DNA of 64,000 nucleotides from Porphyra umbilicalis (GCA_002049455.2 KV918796.1:186001-250000); one strand, 5' to 3'; counted from the first letter of the stretch, positions 47,031 to 58,651 are shown. Translations and numbers: made by a program. Notes: a model not told the origin generated them from the letters alone.

Positions 47031-48581
47031 CACGACGGCGGCGGCGACGGCCGTGATGGCGGCGACGACGGCCAAGGTGCCGGCGGTGGCGGCCAAGATG
47101 GCGGCGGTGATGGCCAAGATGGCGGCGGCGGCGGCGGTCAAGATGGCGGCGGCGACGGCCACGACGGCGGCGGAGACGGCCACGACGGCGGTGGCGACGG
47201 CCACCATGGCAGCGGTGACGGCCAAGATGGCGTCGGCGACGGCCAAGAGGGCGGCGGTGACGGCCAAGAGGGCGGCGGTGACGGCCACGACGGTGGCGGC
47301 GCTCCCCCGAGTGGCGCCCGCGCTGCTGCGTCTGGGGGCGCCCGCCGGGTGCGGTGGGGTGACAGCGACCCGTCGGTCCGTGCCGGCGACGCCCGTGGGG
47401 GTGGCCCCGGGGCGGTGGGCGGTCCCTCGGATGAACCCGCGCGGGGGCACCCCATGGACGTGGACGCTGCCGCCGCGCTCGCTGCGCCGCCGCCGTCGGG
47501 CGGCGGAGCCGGCGCCTTGCCGGCGGGTGCGGCCGCCATGCAGGTGGACGCCTCCCGCCTGCGCCCGCGTGGCGGGGCTGCCGCCCCGCCCCCCGCCGTC
47601 CCCCCAGTCGCGCCGTGGCCCGTGGGCGCCTACGCCTCGTTGTTCGCGCCGTGGCCCGTGGGCGCCTACGCCTCGTTGGGGGCGGGGGGGGAGGGCCGCC
47701 CCGGGACGGCCGCACAGGCGCCACCGTCGGCCCGTCACGGCGGTGCACCGTTGGCCCCGTCGGCCGCCGCCGACGCGGGCATGGCGGGCGCACCCCCGCC
47801 GCACGCCCGCCCGTCTTGGTCGTCTATGGCTGTGGCGGGCGGTTCCGCGTCGGCCGACACGGCCGTCACCCCCTCGGGTGGGGTCTCGTATTTGGCTGTG
47901 GCGGCCGCCGCCGACGCGTTTGGCACCCCCGCCGCCGCCGCCGACGCGGGCGCCGCCGCCGACGCGGTGGGGAGGGGGGGTGCCGACAGCAGCTCGTCGC
48001 CGCCCTCCCCCTCCCACGCGCGGCGCTTCTCCGACGAGGGCGTTGACCCGCTCGTCGTCTTTGTGCAAACGGTGCCCCCGTTTGTGCTCGTGCCCGAGCG
48101 CACGCCCCTCGGGGGGCCCGTCGAGCTCAGTGAAGCCGCGTGGGCGCTGTGCGAGCGCCTCGCCCCCGACACGGTCGACGATGAGGCAGGCCGCCCGTAT
48201 GGCGGCCGGGACATTTACTCGCTGGTGTGGCGCAGCGGCCTGTCGGGCCGTCCCGTTCACGACGGGCGCTACTGGGCGCGCCGGCGCACGTGGCAGGGGC
48301 GTCAGCGGGACCTGGCGCCGACCATGGTCGTGTCCGAGCCCATGATGGAGGTCGACGACCGCCCGGCGGTGGAGCTGTGGGGGTGCCCCCACTGCCCGTA
48401 CGCCGCGCAGGCGCCGCTCGACGCGCTGCTCACGCACTTGGCGACGGTGCACGGGCCGCGGGCGGTGGCGGGGCGCCCGCGGCGCGTGCCCGCCGCCGAA
48501 GCGTTTGCGTGTTGGCACTGCGAAGCGACGGCCCCGTCGGCGGCGGAGCTCTTCATGCACTACTTTGCGCGGCACCGCTAG
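46860..48581 (+). CDS. C2H2 zinc-finger protein with Gly/Asp repeats, function unknown
   Basis: The frame is open far upstream; the first in-frame ATG is 46860 (MDGGGGDNRC), giving 573 residues. Residues about 40-145 are a low-complexity DGGGDGHDGGGDGQ-type repeat. A 12-residue unit APWPVGAYASLF occurs twice in tandem near residue 250. The last 180 residues look globular: LSEAAWALCERLAPDTVDDE, then DIYSLVWRSGLSG, then two C2H2 fingers, CPHC-X13-H-X4-H near 510 and CWHC-X12-H-X4-H near 550, ending at HYFARHR. Such fingers usually bind nucleic acid or protein. It is not recognised as a known family. It sits between two arms of an inverted repeat, so it may be cargo of a mobile element or simply a host gene. 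A start further upstream by splicing cannot be excluded. Confidence 0.6.
47608..47678 (+). repeat. Perfect 35-bp tandem duplication (36-bp period) inside the C2H2 gene
   Basis: Copies at 47608-47642 and 47644-47678 are identical and in frame, encoding APWPVGAYASL twice. Zero divergence suggests a recent slip or conversion. Confidence 0.9.
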
Positions 48582-49369
48582 GCTACCCGCGCATGGCCCT
48601 TGGGGGTGGCGAGCGCTTGTTTTGGGCGTGTGCGAGCACGTGGCGGCGGCGGAGCGCGGCGTGCGTGTCGGGGTGGCTCGACGCGGAGGGCACGCGTGGC
48701 CTGCGGTGAGCGGTCGCACTGCCCGTTTTTTTTGTTGTGGGCGGCGTTTTGGGGTCGTGTCGTGTGCACGGGGAGGGAGGTTGCCCCCAGTTTTGTTTGC
48801 GGCGCGTCCCGTCGTGTGGCGGCGCGTGCGTCCCACCCCCCCCTACGAGCACCCTTTACTTTGAGCCTCCTTCACTCCGCCAAGAGCACACAGGGGTTTG
48901 TCCCACCCCCTCCTCTAGTGGTTTTGGGAGCCACAAAAGCGCTCAGCCGTCCACAATCGATCAGAGGCAGGCCTCCCCGTGCCGCCTTAGCGTCGGTTCC
49001 TGAGCTCCAACACCGCGACGCCTTTTGGTCCGACCTTTCGTTCCGCCTGTTGGCCCCGCCGAGGGCAACTGCCAGCTCTCCCTACGCCGATGCGTCAACC
49101 CTGACATCCCGGGTGGCTCGGGCAGAGGCAGCACGCTGCCAAAGGTCAGTGGCACGAGGGATTGCCGCTGCCGCTGTGGCGGTGCGGCCGCTGGTGGCGG
49201 AGCGGGTGGAGGACCGCATGGCACTCGGAGGGGATACCGACGAGGGGGACAGAGCCGCCATCCGCCTCCACTGTAAACTGCGTGTGCACCGTACCGACCC
49301 CCGTCGACGCATCGCCTTTGCGCTGCGCGAGGGCCGCGCCAGGGGCACCCCACATCTTTCCGTCCTCGC
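48582..49369. other. Region downstream of the C2H2 gene with one coding-looking stretch
   Basis: 48985-49290 (+) reads as a well-behaved peptide (DAFWSDLSFRLLAPP, then DASTLTSRVARAEAARC, then VRPLVAERVEDRMALGGD), but it has no ATG and no recognised homology. It may be an exon or a transposon remnant. The rest (48590-48980) shows nothing. Confidence 0.25.
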
Positions 49370-49720
49370 GTCAGCCGGCGCGCATGCCGGCTGGGGGAGG
49401 GAGAGCGCGCCTGCGCGCGCGCGTGGAGAAACGGATGCCCGGCGGCGCGTTTGCGGGACGCGTGAGCCACAAATCGGAGAAGCAGTGGCGAGGTAGGGGG
49501 CGCGGGTACGATCCCGGGCTTGGCGCCACGACCACGACGCGGTCGCCGACGCACCCAAACCGCGTTGCCGACGGCCCGGCGTGGCGCGCGTGCCGCACCG
49601 GGGCCATCGTCAACAACGACATTTTCCCGAACGAATGCGAAATTCGTGACGGCAGCGATGCTGCGTGGGGATGGATGTTCGATCGATACCCGATGCTGAT
49701 TGGGATGCATCATCCCCCGT
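49370..49720 (-). repeat. Inverted repeat arm, right of the C2H2 gene
   Basis: Counterpart of 45890-46280 in opposite orientation. On the + strand it carries GGGTACGATCCCGGG at 49504, which resembles a tRNA-type B box. The other arm has the weaker GATCCCGGGC, so a SINE origin is possible but weak. Confidence 0.5.
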
Positions 49721-50083
49721 TTGGGTCAGATGGAATACAGTCTCACGACTCTTCTGTCAGCAGGACAATGTGCGCAAGATATTGCTGGATCAGAGCGCTC
49801 CTCAGGGACCTGGGTGCGTATCTCAGATTGCGTCGCGACCGTGACGAATGAGTCCAGGCGATGGGGCTTTATACACGCATATTGGGTGCCGCTCACGGGC
49901 CCGTAGGGGCTATTCCCCCGCAGGCACCTGCCACCCTGCTTGCCCCGCGCCGACTCGCGCACACCTTCCCCGGCACGGGAGACTATGCCGCCCACAAGGC
50001 ATCCCCACTAGTGCCCATGCGACGATACCGCGACGCACACCGCAGGCACCACCGAGCGTCCCCGGCCAAACACTGCTGCCCAG
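49721..50083. other. Intergenic, nothing recognised
   Basis: Moderate GC, no coding signal, no clear repeat. A left terminal repeat for the putative Plavaka-like transposon was looked for here and not found. Confidence 0.4.
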
Positions 50084-52923
50084 CTACTGCCCGACGGTGT
50101 CATCCATAGCCACGTCGTCGTCGTCATTGGCAGCTCCATTACCGTCGCCCGTGTCGTCCTCGTCTTCCTCGTCATCCTCACTCTCCGATGAGAAAACGGC
50201 ACGGTGCGGGTCACGTCCGTCAACAAAGCGCACACCGTCGTGCTCGTTATCGTCCTTGTGAAGGCGGCCATCCAGGCGCCCGAGCTCCGCCTTCCACAGC
50301 TCGTACACGCCCTCACCCACACCATTGCGGCGAGGTGGGCGCTGCTCCGCCCGCACCTCGAGCGCCGAGCGCACGTGGGAAGCGACGAGAGCAAAGTGGC
50401 CAACAGTGCAGTGGATCACCGCCCGACCTCCCACCGTCGTAGGCCCGTGGATGCGGTCCACTGCGTGCACGAGGCGGAAAACCACGTCCATCGCAGCGAC
50501 GATACCGCCCCATCCGCGAGCCGAAAGAGCGTAGCTTTCGCCCTGCAGCCACGGACCCGCATCCTCCTTGGATAGCTCAGCGCGCAACACCGCCACAGCC
50601 GCGTGCCACGCCGCGAGGATGATCTCCTTCACCTGCTGCATGAAGCGCGGCTTGGCGCGGAGGATCTGCACACTGGTGCGCATGCTGATGAGCTCTGACG
50701 GGCGCTTGCGCGACGGGACGCGAATGGTGCGGAGCAGCCAGTCCGTCGCGCCGTCCCCGTCCAGCCCCACCGTCTTTCGGACAGCCGCGACCGAGTCCGA
50801 CCACGTGTCCTCCGTGTTGCGAAGCACATGCGTGCTGCGGGTAGCGCGGCCGATGCGCGTCACGAGCGAGTCCTTGAACCCGCGCCGCACGTCATCCATA
50901 ACCACCATCAGGTCGCGCTCATCCGTAGGCTTGCTGCCGCCGTCGACACGAGCGGACAACAGGAGCTTCATGTTGTCGTTGAGCAAAGTAAAGCCACTCA
51001 TTAGGTCATCCTTGATACTGTTCATGCACGTGATGACACGCTCATGCCCGCGGGAAAGCGACTCGTAGGACACGCGCATCGAAGAGAGGCCCTCCTCGAT
51101 GTCCTCGACGTTTGCGGCGACGTTGACGACCTCCTGTCGCATTGGCAGGATGCCAGACGCCACAGCCTCGGCCAGTGCGGCGGCACCTCGCGAAAGCGGC
51201 AGTGCCGTTGGGTCATTCGCGCTTAAAGGGGTGGGGCGCGCGGCGCCACCAGCGCTGGCCGCACCTGCTGACGGCGCACCGACCGCCGACAAACGCCCTC
51301 GGGTCGACGGGCCAGCACCCGCCAAAGAGCCGCCGTCTGCCGCAGGCCCCCCACCCATTGTCGAGCTCCCGCCGCCAGACGATCCGCCACCCCCGGAAAA
51401 GCCGCCTCCCCCCGACGAGCCGCCTCCCCCCGACGAGCCGCCTCGCCCCGACGAGCCGCCCCGCCCCGATGAGCCGCCACCCCCGATGAGCCGCCACCCC
51501 CCGAAGAAGCAGCACCCGCCGATGAGCCAGCACCCGCCGGCGAACCGGCACCCGCCTACGATCCGGCACCCGCCGACGAGCCAGCACCCGCACACGAGCC
51601 GGCGCCCGCAGACGTACCCATTGCAGTCGAGCGTCCCGCACCCGCCGTTGACCCGGCGCCCGCCACCGAGTTGGACTGTGCCGCCAGGTAGGCAGCCATC
51701 TCCCGCGCGTTCGGGCGCGTCAGAGGACGAACAGTGGCGGCAACGGCGGGGCCCTTTCCCTTGCGGCGGGACGCGGAGGGCGCGGTGCCCGCGTCGCCTT
51801 GGTTCGTCGCCGCCTTGGCCGCGGCATCCGCATGTAGAACGCGGGTGCCAGTGTCCTGGATGCGGCCGATGGGTGATAAGAGACGCTGGGACGCCTGGCG
51901 CAGCGTTGCATGTTGCCTGCCGTTCGCCTCCGTGCGTGGAAGAGAAACTGGAGCCGCCGGCCCAAGAATCTCCACCTGGGAAGAGGCGAGCGACACAGGC
52001 ACCCTTGTCACACCAGCACCGGTGCTGGCCTGCAAACCAGAAAACAGGATGGGAACAGGCACCCGCGTCATCACACCACCCGACTGGTTCTGCTGCAGAC
52101 CAGTAGAAGTGCGAACAGGGGACGGGCCCCGCACTGCCGCGGGGGCCGACAACCCCGCTCCAACAGGAGGTACAGCAGTGGGCCCCGTTGCAGTCGGAGA
52201 CGAGAGGAAGCTGCTTGTGAGTTCGGGGGCGACTGCGGCTCCCAGGCGCGGCGACGGCATGAAGAGGCCCGTCTGCTGCGGCAAAAAAGCATTCAGTGGC
52301 AAAGAGGGCAGCATGCACCCCGCTGTCTGCGAGGGCGGCACCACGCCATAGTTCTGTGGCGGTGGCACCGAGCTGGCCGCTTGGGACGGCGTCAGGTAAC
52401 CGACCGCAGGGTGTGGCGCGACAGTAGTTCACGCCGGCGATGCTGGCACGGCGCTTCCCATAAGCGACGGTCCCTCCACGCCACGGAACACCAGCGGCTC
52501 AGATGCGCCGCGAAGTGGAGGCGGCTGAGGCGCCCCGCGCACGGGCACCGCCGACGAGCGCCCATCGCCAACGCTTAGGACGACGTTGACGGCCGGCACC
52601 GCGCCACGGCGACCGCCTGGCGGCGGCGCTCCGCCTTGACCGCCGTGCGGCGCCGCGCTGCCGCGACCACCGCGCGACGCCGCCCCGCCCCCGCCGGCTC
52701 GTGGAGACAAGCGTCGGCCACTGGATTTGGAAGCAGACGGCGTGCGGGAGCCATCTTCCGAGGAAGCCGCTGCCCGCATGTCGTCCTTGTTGTCCCGCGC
52801 CTCGCGGCCGGGCTCAATGATTGGGTTCGCCGTGGCCGCCCCCTCAGCTTCCTCAACTCGGCGCCGCTGGGCGGCAATCTCGTGCGGGTACGCCGGCATG
52901 GCGGGACGCTCGGAGCGCGCCAT
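50084..52923 (-). CDS. Coiled-coil, acidic-tailed protein of unknown function, divergent from the transposase
   Basis: Starts at ATG 52923 (MARSERPAMPAYPHEIAAQ) with a TATA-like TATAAGAG about 155 bp upstream. The N-terminal 500 residues are disordered (Ser/Ala/Pro/Gln). An 18-bp minisatellite then encodes AGAGSS and GGGGSS repeats. The last 330 residues look folded: a helical, probably coiled-coil part (ANVEDIEEGLSSMRVSYESL, then CMNSIKDDLMSGFTLLNDNM), a compact domain (FMQQVKEIILAAWHAAVAVL, then DVVFRLVHAVDRIHG) and a strongly acidic tail. An in-frame TGA at 52429-52431 and a frame change in the minisatellite C runs (about 51480-51560) interrupt it; introns or sequence error could explain either. 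It is not recognised. Its head-to-head placement suggests it is an accessory gene of the same transposon. Confidence 0.45.
51395..51615 (-). repeat. 18-bp coding minisatellite (about 12 units)
   Basis: Units such as CCCGACGAGCCGCCTCCC repeat with drift to CCGACGAGCCAGCACCCG. On the minus strand they encode GGGGSS and AGAGSS. Unequal C-run lengths inside it change the reading frame. Confidence 0.8.
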
Positions 52924-53853
52924 TGCGGCGCCCTGGAGGACGATGACAACGAGCAGCTGAGGGTGGCGGAGAGAAACCAGCTCGGGGGGGCGGGGCAGAG
53001 CGACACGGAGAGCAAGTGTGTGTGGGCGAGCTGGTGGGGAGACAATCACACCCTCATGCAGCGCCTAGAGCTGCACTCTTATACAGACTCGGCGACACTC
53101 CCGAGGACCTGCCTCGTTGGGCGAAAGTGCTCTCCGTCACTCAACGACCCCCCCTTTCCCCACGCACCGGCAAGCTCGACGCAGGCGCCCGCACGAAAAG
53201 TAGCAGTAAGAAACCAGGAACGTGGGGCGCAAGTGAAAGGCGCATGCAAGCAACAGAGCAGACAGTGGCAAGTTGGCGTGCTGCCACCCAGATGGAGGTA
53301 GTCATTGTCCCTGTTGTCGAGACCGGTCAGGCTGTCGCAAAGACGCGCGCTTCACGCCCCGCTCGCCCCGGCACCCCCCCCAGAGAGTCACAATGCTGGC
53401 GTGAGTATGGCACAGTTCACTCCCAGCAACACGGAGCCCCTCACAATGGAGGAAAAACGAGGCATGTCGCCAGTCTTCTCGCCAGGATTCCATGTCGGGC
53501 ACAAGGTCCGTGGCAGTCCACCGGTCGTCGGACCTTCCGTCCCGCGGGAACGAGCGGAAGCGATCGGGTCGTCGAATCGACGACGCCCAGAGGCATAGTT
53601 GGTCGGGGGGCGGCTTCCTGCGATCAGAGTCAATGGCGATGTGGACAGGAACGGTGGGGGCTTGGACGAGGGCAAGCCAAAGAGGAAGAGGAGTGGCACA
53701 TCCTGGCCTTGGTGGTGTTGCTGTCGCTTGTATGCTTGTGTCAACCGTCCCGGACGCGCAGGGCTGTGGTTGCCTACTATGGCACGAGGGGGGCACCAGT
53801 CTGGCTAGTCGTTCCCCGCCACAACCCGCACTCACCGTCGCCACCTGCGTGGG
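52924..53853. promoter_or_regulatory. Shared upstream region of a divergent gene pair
   Basis: About 0.9 kb between the minus-strand ATG at 52923 and the open transposase frame. The minus-strand TATAAGAG (near 53077-53085) is the only promoter-like signal seen. The far half may also hold 5' exons of the transposase. Confidence 0.35.
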
Positions 53854-56800
53854 GTGGTCTTCCTGCCACTCGGTGTAGTCGCCGCGCTTGCGTGCGCTGG
53901 GTGGACACTGGTGCGGCTGGCGCCGATTATCGCGTCACCTTTGTCTGCTGGAGATGAGACGCTTCTTTCTCTTTCACCACAGCCTGCATCGGCGGCATCT
54001 ACGGCAGCTGGGGCTCCACCTGCTGGCGAGCAGACGCTACCAAGTGGAGTAGAGCTTGTCGCACCGCATACTCTCTCTCTTGGTGCACCCGCACAGGCCG
54101 GACGCAGACTGTGTTCTGTTTGTGGACGTGGCCCGTTCAGCGCGGGCCCTTTGCAGCGGCACAAACGCACCCAGCACCGACGGGCGCTGGGCACAGCACG
54201 TTCTTCGCTGCTGGCACGAGACGTTGGTGCACCTGGCGGCGAGTGGCTCGCGCCCGGGCCCTCTACGCCCGCAGCTGATGAACGAGTTCGACCTGGGGGG
54301 CTGTGTGTCCGTGCTGGTTCTGCGAGCAGTGGGAGTGTCCAGCAGGGCGCGGACGACGAAGCACTGGGTGCGTTGTTTGCAGCGGCAGGCGAGCAGGTGA
54401 TTCCGCCGCCCGCCCCGGCTGGACGGCCGCGCAAGCGCTCCGCCGCGGCCGCGGCGCTCGCGACAGAGGCGGGCCCAGAGATGTGGCTTCCGACAATCTC
54501 CACGCGGGTGCGCGCCTTCTTCGAGAAGTTCGGCGACGCCAAACGTGCCGTTTCCCTCGTAAGATTGCGCAAGCGGCGCCGCCCTGGCAGATTCGATACC
54601 CACCGCTTGCGCGTCCTGGAGGACTTTGCGCTCAGTGTTGGGGGTGGCGGCCTGTCGGTGCTGGAGTTGAACAAGTCGTTTCACGTCCTCGACACGTGGG
54701 ACAGGACGGCGCCGGGAATGCCGGACGATGGCGATCACAAAACCATCCAACACGTCTTCAAGTCGCCCAACGATTTCCGACAGGCTCTCGGCGACGACAT
54801 TGATGAGGGCGTCAACCAAAACGATTGGAAGCAGTGCACGCTGGAGGAGAGCGGGCGGCCCTACGAAGTCTACTTCTGACCCGCGCTTGGGGTCCTGATG
54901 GAGGCCCTCCAGTCGGCCTCGCGCATGCGGTACTGGAGTGGCGGCGACGGCGTCGCCGACGCCACCGACAAGCGGGAGTCCCCATTTGACGGCGATGCCT
55001 TCCGGGAGTGCGAGGCCGACGTTGTGGGCACTCACGGAGACAAGGCTTTTGTCTTGGCGTTCTACGCGTACAGCGTCAGCAGCGTCTTGTCTTGGTCCGG
55101 CGGTACGTTTTTCACAGTTTGCGCATGGGGGTGTTCCTCGTTGCCAGGGAGGAGAAAACTGCGGGAGGGCGTCGGGCGGCAGGTATTCGTGGGCCGTGAC
55201 TCTCCTTTGAAAGCCAGAGCGCTCACCTGCCGCACACCATTCTTCTCTGCTGCTCGTGCTTTGCTTGCTCCGTCATTTTTTCTCTGTGCAAATAGCCCAC
55301 AAACTCTATCCCGTCCGTGTACACGTCGTTAACGCGGTGACGGGAGTGAGGCACTGGCACACAATTGCATATGTCCCGCAGGTGGGAACGGAGAAAGGGC
55401 CCGGCGGGGCCGAGCGGTCACGGCTCCGGCGGTGCGGTGTATTGCAGCGGGTGCTGTATCTCGCATTTCGCTCGACAATCTCTGCAAGCCACGACAGCGT
55501 GCCATTCCATGACAGCATTCGGGGAGAGCTACGCGCCTTCCCACGTCTGATCCTCTACCAGTGCGATCAACCGGAGGAAAGGGCAGTCCTTTGCCTCAAA
55601 CCAGGGCTGTGCACGCGCCCATGCTCCACGTGCAACGTCAATGTGACGCAGCTCGGGGCCCCCGAGGCCCTTAAGGCCACCAAGCGTGATGTAGTCTTCA
55701 TGCTGGAGAAGCAGCTGGAGGCGGCCGGACACTTTCAGTATGGGCGCGAGAGGCAACGTCGCCAGTACCTCGAGAGGCGGCAATCGCTCAACAGTTACGC
55801 CCCCGCCCTGGCGGGGATGGCTGTCCTCACTACTGCACCCTTCTTGCTATACAAGATCATCGGCTTTGACGTCCTTCACGTACGTTTTGCTGTTCTCTCT
55901 TTTGTGGCGAATGTGTGCTTCCACTTCTTGTTGCGGTACGTTTTTCATTGGCGCGCTTCATACGACACCGTTTGGTACTGACTTTGGTTTGCCGCTACGT
56001 TTGCTTGCGTGCACCCCGTCTACGGCTTCGTTGGTTCGTACAACACTTTCGGCATGCTATGCCGGCCTTTTGAAAAACAGGTGCTGGACCTTGGAGTCAC
56101 ACGGCTCCTGGTGCACCGGTTGGTAAGAGTGTTCCCGTCACTCTGTGAGGGACACGAGCCGCTCTGCGGGTCATATGTGGCCACCTACTTCGAGGCAAAT
56201 CGACGTCACCGCCTCCTTGGCCGGCGCAGCAAGGCATCGCGCCTTGGACCGGGGAAAGCTTTGACTGGGCGTAGCTGTCGCGAGGAGTACGACTGCATGT
56301 GGACGACGGGGTTCTGTGCACGGTGGTCTGGTCGGGCATTGGCACTCACTCGCTGTGGGTATGGTCATCTTCTCTTTGCTCTGTGTCGACATGTGTGTTG
56401 CTGGTCCTCAGTTACATCATCTCTGCGAAAGAAAAGCGAGCGACTTTAACTGGTCGAGAGCAGCGGCTTGGTGTCTGGGTACTGCCCCACCTCGTCGCCC
56501 GCCTGTTCGACCGTGGGCGACCCAAACAACCTCTCGCTGCTGAAAAGACGCGGGATCCACGCGTTGCGCCAGCCATTGACCTCACCGTAGAGGTGGTGGC
56601 GGACAATGACGCGGAGTCGGATCAAAACGAGTTGGAAAGTCCGCAAGCAGCCGGGGACCGCGAAGCTGAACGGCGCGCGTGTTCTCCTTAGCACTTGTTG
56701 GGCGGTACTTGTCACAAGGGCGGCGGCTGCGACCAGGGCAACGACGAGGATGGAGCCGCAGAAGGAGGCGTGACAGGCGTCACCGCTCCCGACGCGGAGG

Positions 56801-58001
56801 ATAGGGCTGTCGCGCGCGCCAACGTCCAATGGAGTTGGGCTGCCTACCGGGAGCCGTTCCCCCACACACCCCCCCACGCCGCCATCACGGCCATGTTCGC
56901 CCAGTACGCTCTGCTTGTTGTCCGCATCACACGCCACCTGGGCGGCACCGCGCCGGCCCCGATGACGCTCTCCGAGGGGGCTGCAATTGCGGAGGACGCC
57001 CGCATCCTTATCACGCGCTACGTCACCCCCATCTTGGGACTGATTCACACTACTAAGATCCACAAGCTACTCTCCCACGTCCTTGACGCTGTGCGCCTAC
57101 ACGGCACGCTCCGCAACGGTGACACCAGCGCCAACGAGGGGAAGCACAAGGACGACAAGCGGCATTACGCTCGCACCAACCGCGGACGTGACTACACGCG
57201 GCAGCTTGTGCGTCACGCACAAGGGGCCCGCACGGTCCTGCGTAACAATGCAGCGGCGGCAATGGCTGGAGAGCACCAGGGCTACAACGGCAACGACGAG
57301 GAAGACGGTGGCGGAGGCGAGGAAGGCAGCACGGATGGCGTCGACTGCGTCGATGGACATGACCGTGCCGTCAACAGCGGCAGGCCTTCCGCGCTGCCTC
57401 GATGCAAGTGGCGCTCGTGACCGTGCAGCAGCTCTCACCGCTGCCCGGTATGGGCAGCGTAGGCTCCTTGTTGGGATTGTGCGGATCGGAGCGGGTGGGG
57501 TCCCCAGCGTTCCTGCACATTGAGGCGCAATTGGACGGAGCTGGTACCCTACGCCAGCTGCTCCGTGCGTCGTCCAGCTGTCATGACGCTGCTTGGCACG
57601 ACCACGTTTTGTACAGCACTTTGGCTCAAGCTGCTGAACATCGCTACGGCCAATTGAGGGCTTTTGTGCGAGGGGGTGACTGTCGGACTTTCGCGGTGGT
57701 GGCGCGAATGAGGTTGGTCGAGGCCGCCGTGTGCCCCCTGTCTGCCCGCGGCTGCCTTCAGTTGCGATGGGAGATGGACACCAGCGGCGCAGGCGGCGCC
57801 GCGGATGCCGTGAGTCGGGTCGCACTGGAGCTCGTGCCCCTCGGTGACATTGTGCGGATGGTTCACATTGTGCCTGATATGGGAGACCTCTTCTCTCGCC
57901 AAGGCCTGGGTGCAGACCCTCCTTCTTTTGGTCTTGGTGGTCCTCTTGTAGAGGATATGTTGTACTTGCTCAATGCCTTCATGCCAGTGCGCCCCGAGTA
58001 A
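53854..58001 (+). CDS. Plavaka-like (CACTA-type) DDE transposase, multi-exon, interrupted
   Basis: It starts with a C2H2 finger (CSVCGRGPFSAGPLQRHKRTQH split as CX2C-X12-HX4H, near 54108-54165). An intron at 55103-55295 (GTACGT...AAATAG) restores the frame into AHKLYPVRVHVVNAVTG; another at 55880-56080 (GTACGT...AAACAG) joins DVLH to VLDLGVTRLLVHRL. Fungal Plavaka transposases share the LYPV..VxN block, the PEE/Q..LxCxKxGxC..C block (QPEERAVLCLKPGLCTRPC) and the DxLHxLxxGV block. C-terminal parts are IHKLLSHVLDAVRLHG with NEGKHKDDKRHY near 57060-57165, and LVPLGDIVRMVHIVPDM with YLLNAF at 57835-57980. In-frame stops at 54877 (TGA) and 56689 (TAG) and a frame change near 57400 suggest decay or further introns. 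No ATG start was settled. Family placement is from memory of motifs. Confidence 0.5.
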
Positions 58002-58651
58002 ACAAAGCCTCTTCTTTTTCTTTTCATGTCTTCGACCCACGTTAAGGGTGGGTTGGGGAGACAAGAGGTCCAACGTACAGCTACGTCATTACCTAGGCGC
58101 CGCGACACGGGGCTCCCGCCCGCCCCCGATTGCTGGAGCGGCCGGCACCACGGCGCGGCCGGCGGCGGCATCTCCCCCCACCACCGCTGTAGGTTGCCCA
58201 ACGCGCACTCCCTTGAATTCCCGCCGACGGCATGGAGTGGGAGGGGATTCTTCGTGTCCGCGCATTGGCGCCGTGGGGCATCAAAAAGCGCGGTTGGGCG
58301 CTGCCAGCGGCGCTGCGGCAGCTGCAAGCGGCAGCCGACGTTGCGGCAAAGTCAATTGTGGAGACGGCACCTCAGCGCCGGCGGCGGCTGCGGCGCCGCC
58401 CTACTGCGCCGGCGGCGGCGGCGCAGTGAGCGGAAAACAGAGCGGGGGGCGTGAAGACTCGACGGCGGCGCGGCGCGTTGGTGTCGCTGGTGCGGGGGCG
58501 GCCACACCAAGTCCGGCGACAACGGCGAGGGCGGTGGGCACGCTCGGAGCGCCGGCAGCCGCGGTCCGTCGCTGAGAGGCGACAGACTGCTGCCTGCGGC
58601 GAAGTCCCAGGCGGCGTCAGGTTCGGGAGAGTGGCCAGTGGTGCCGGGAAG
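58002..58651. other. Intergenic with a small GC-rich frame
   Basis: 58232-58429 is a 65-codon frame with ATG in good context (MEWEGILRVRALAPWGIKKR) and no recognised family. A short inverted repeat (ACCCAC...GTGGGT, 58035-58053) lies just after the transposase. No terminal repeat of the transposon was found. Confidence 0.3.

Noticed and set aside
45726-48836. Very long open frame on the minus strand (over 1000 codons)
   Set aside because: It is antisense to the C2H2 gene, and stops are rare in such GC-rich DNA. The residues are almost all Arg, Gly, Ala and Pro, and no motif is seen.
49504-49518. tRNA-like B box GGGTACGATCCCGGG as a tRNA gene
   Set aside because: No acceptor stem, A box or cloverleaf could be drawn around it. 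Kept only as a remark on the repeat.
54877-54879. Programmed TGA read-through or selenocysteine in the transposase-like gene
   Set aside because: No downstream stem-loop was evident, and other interruptions in the same gene make decay or missed introns simpler.
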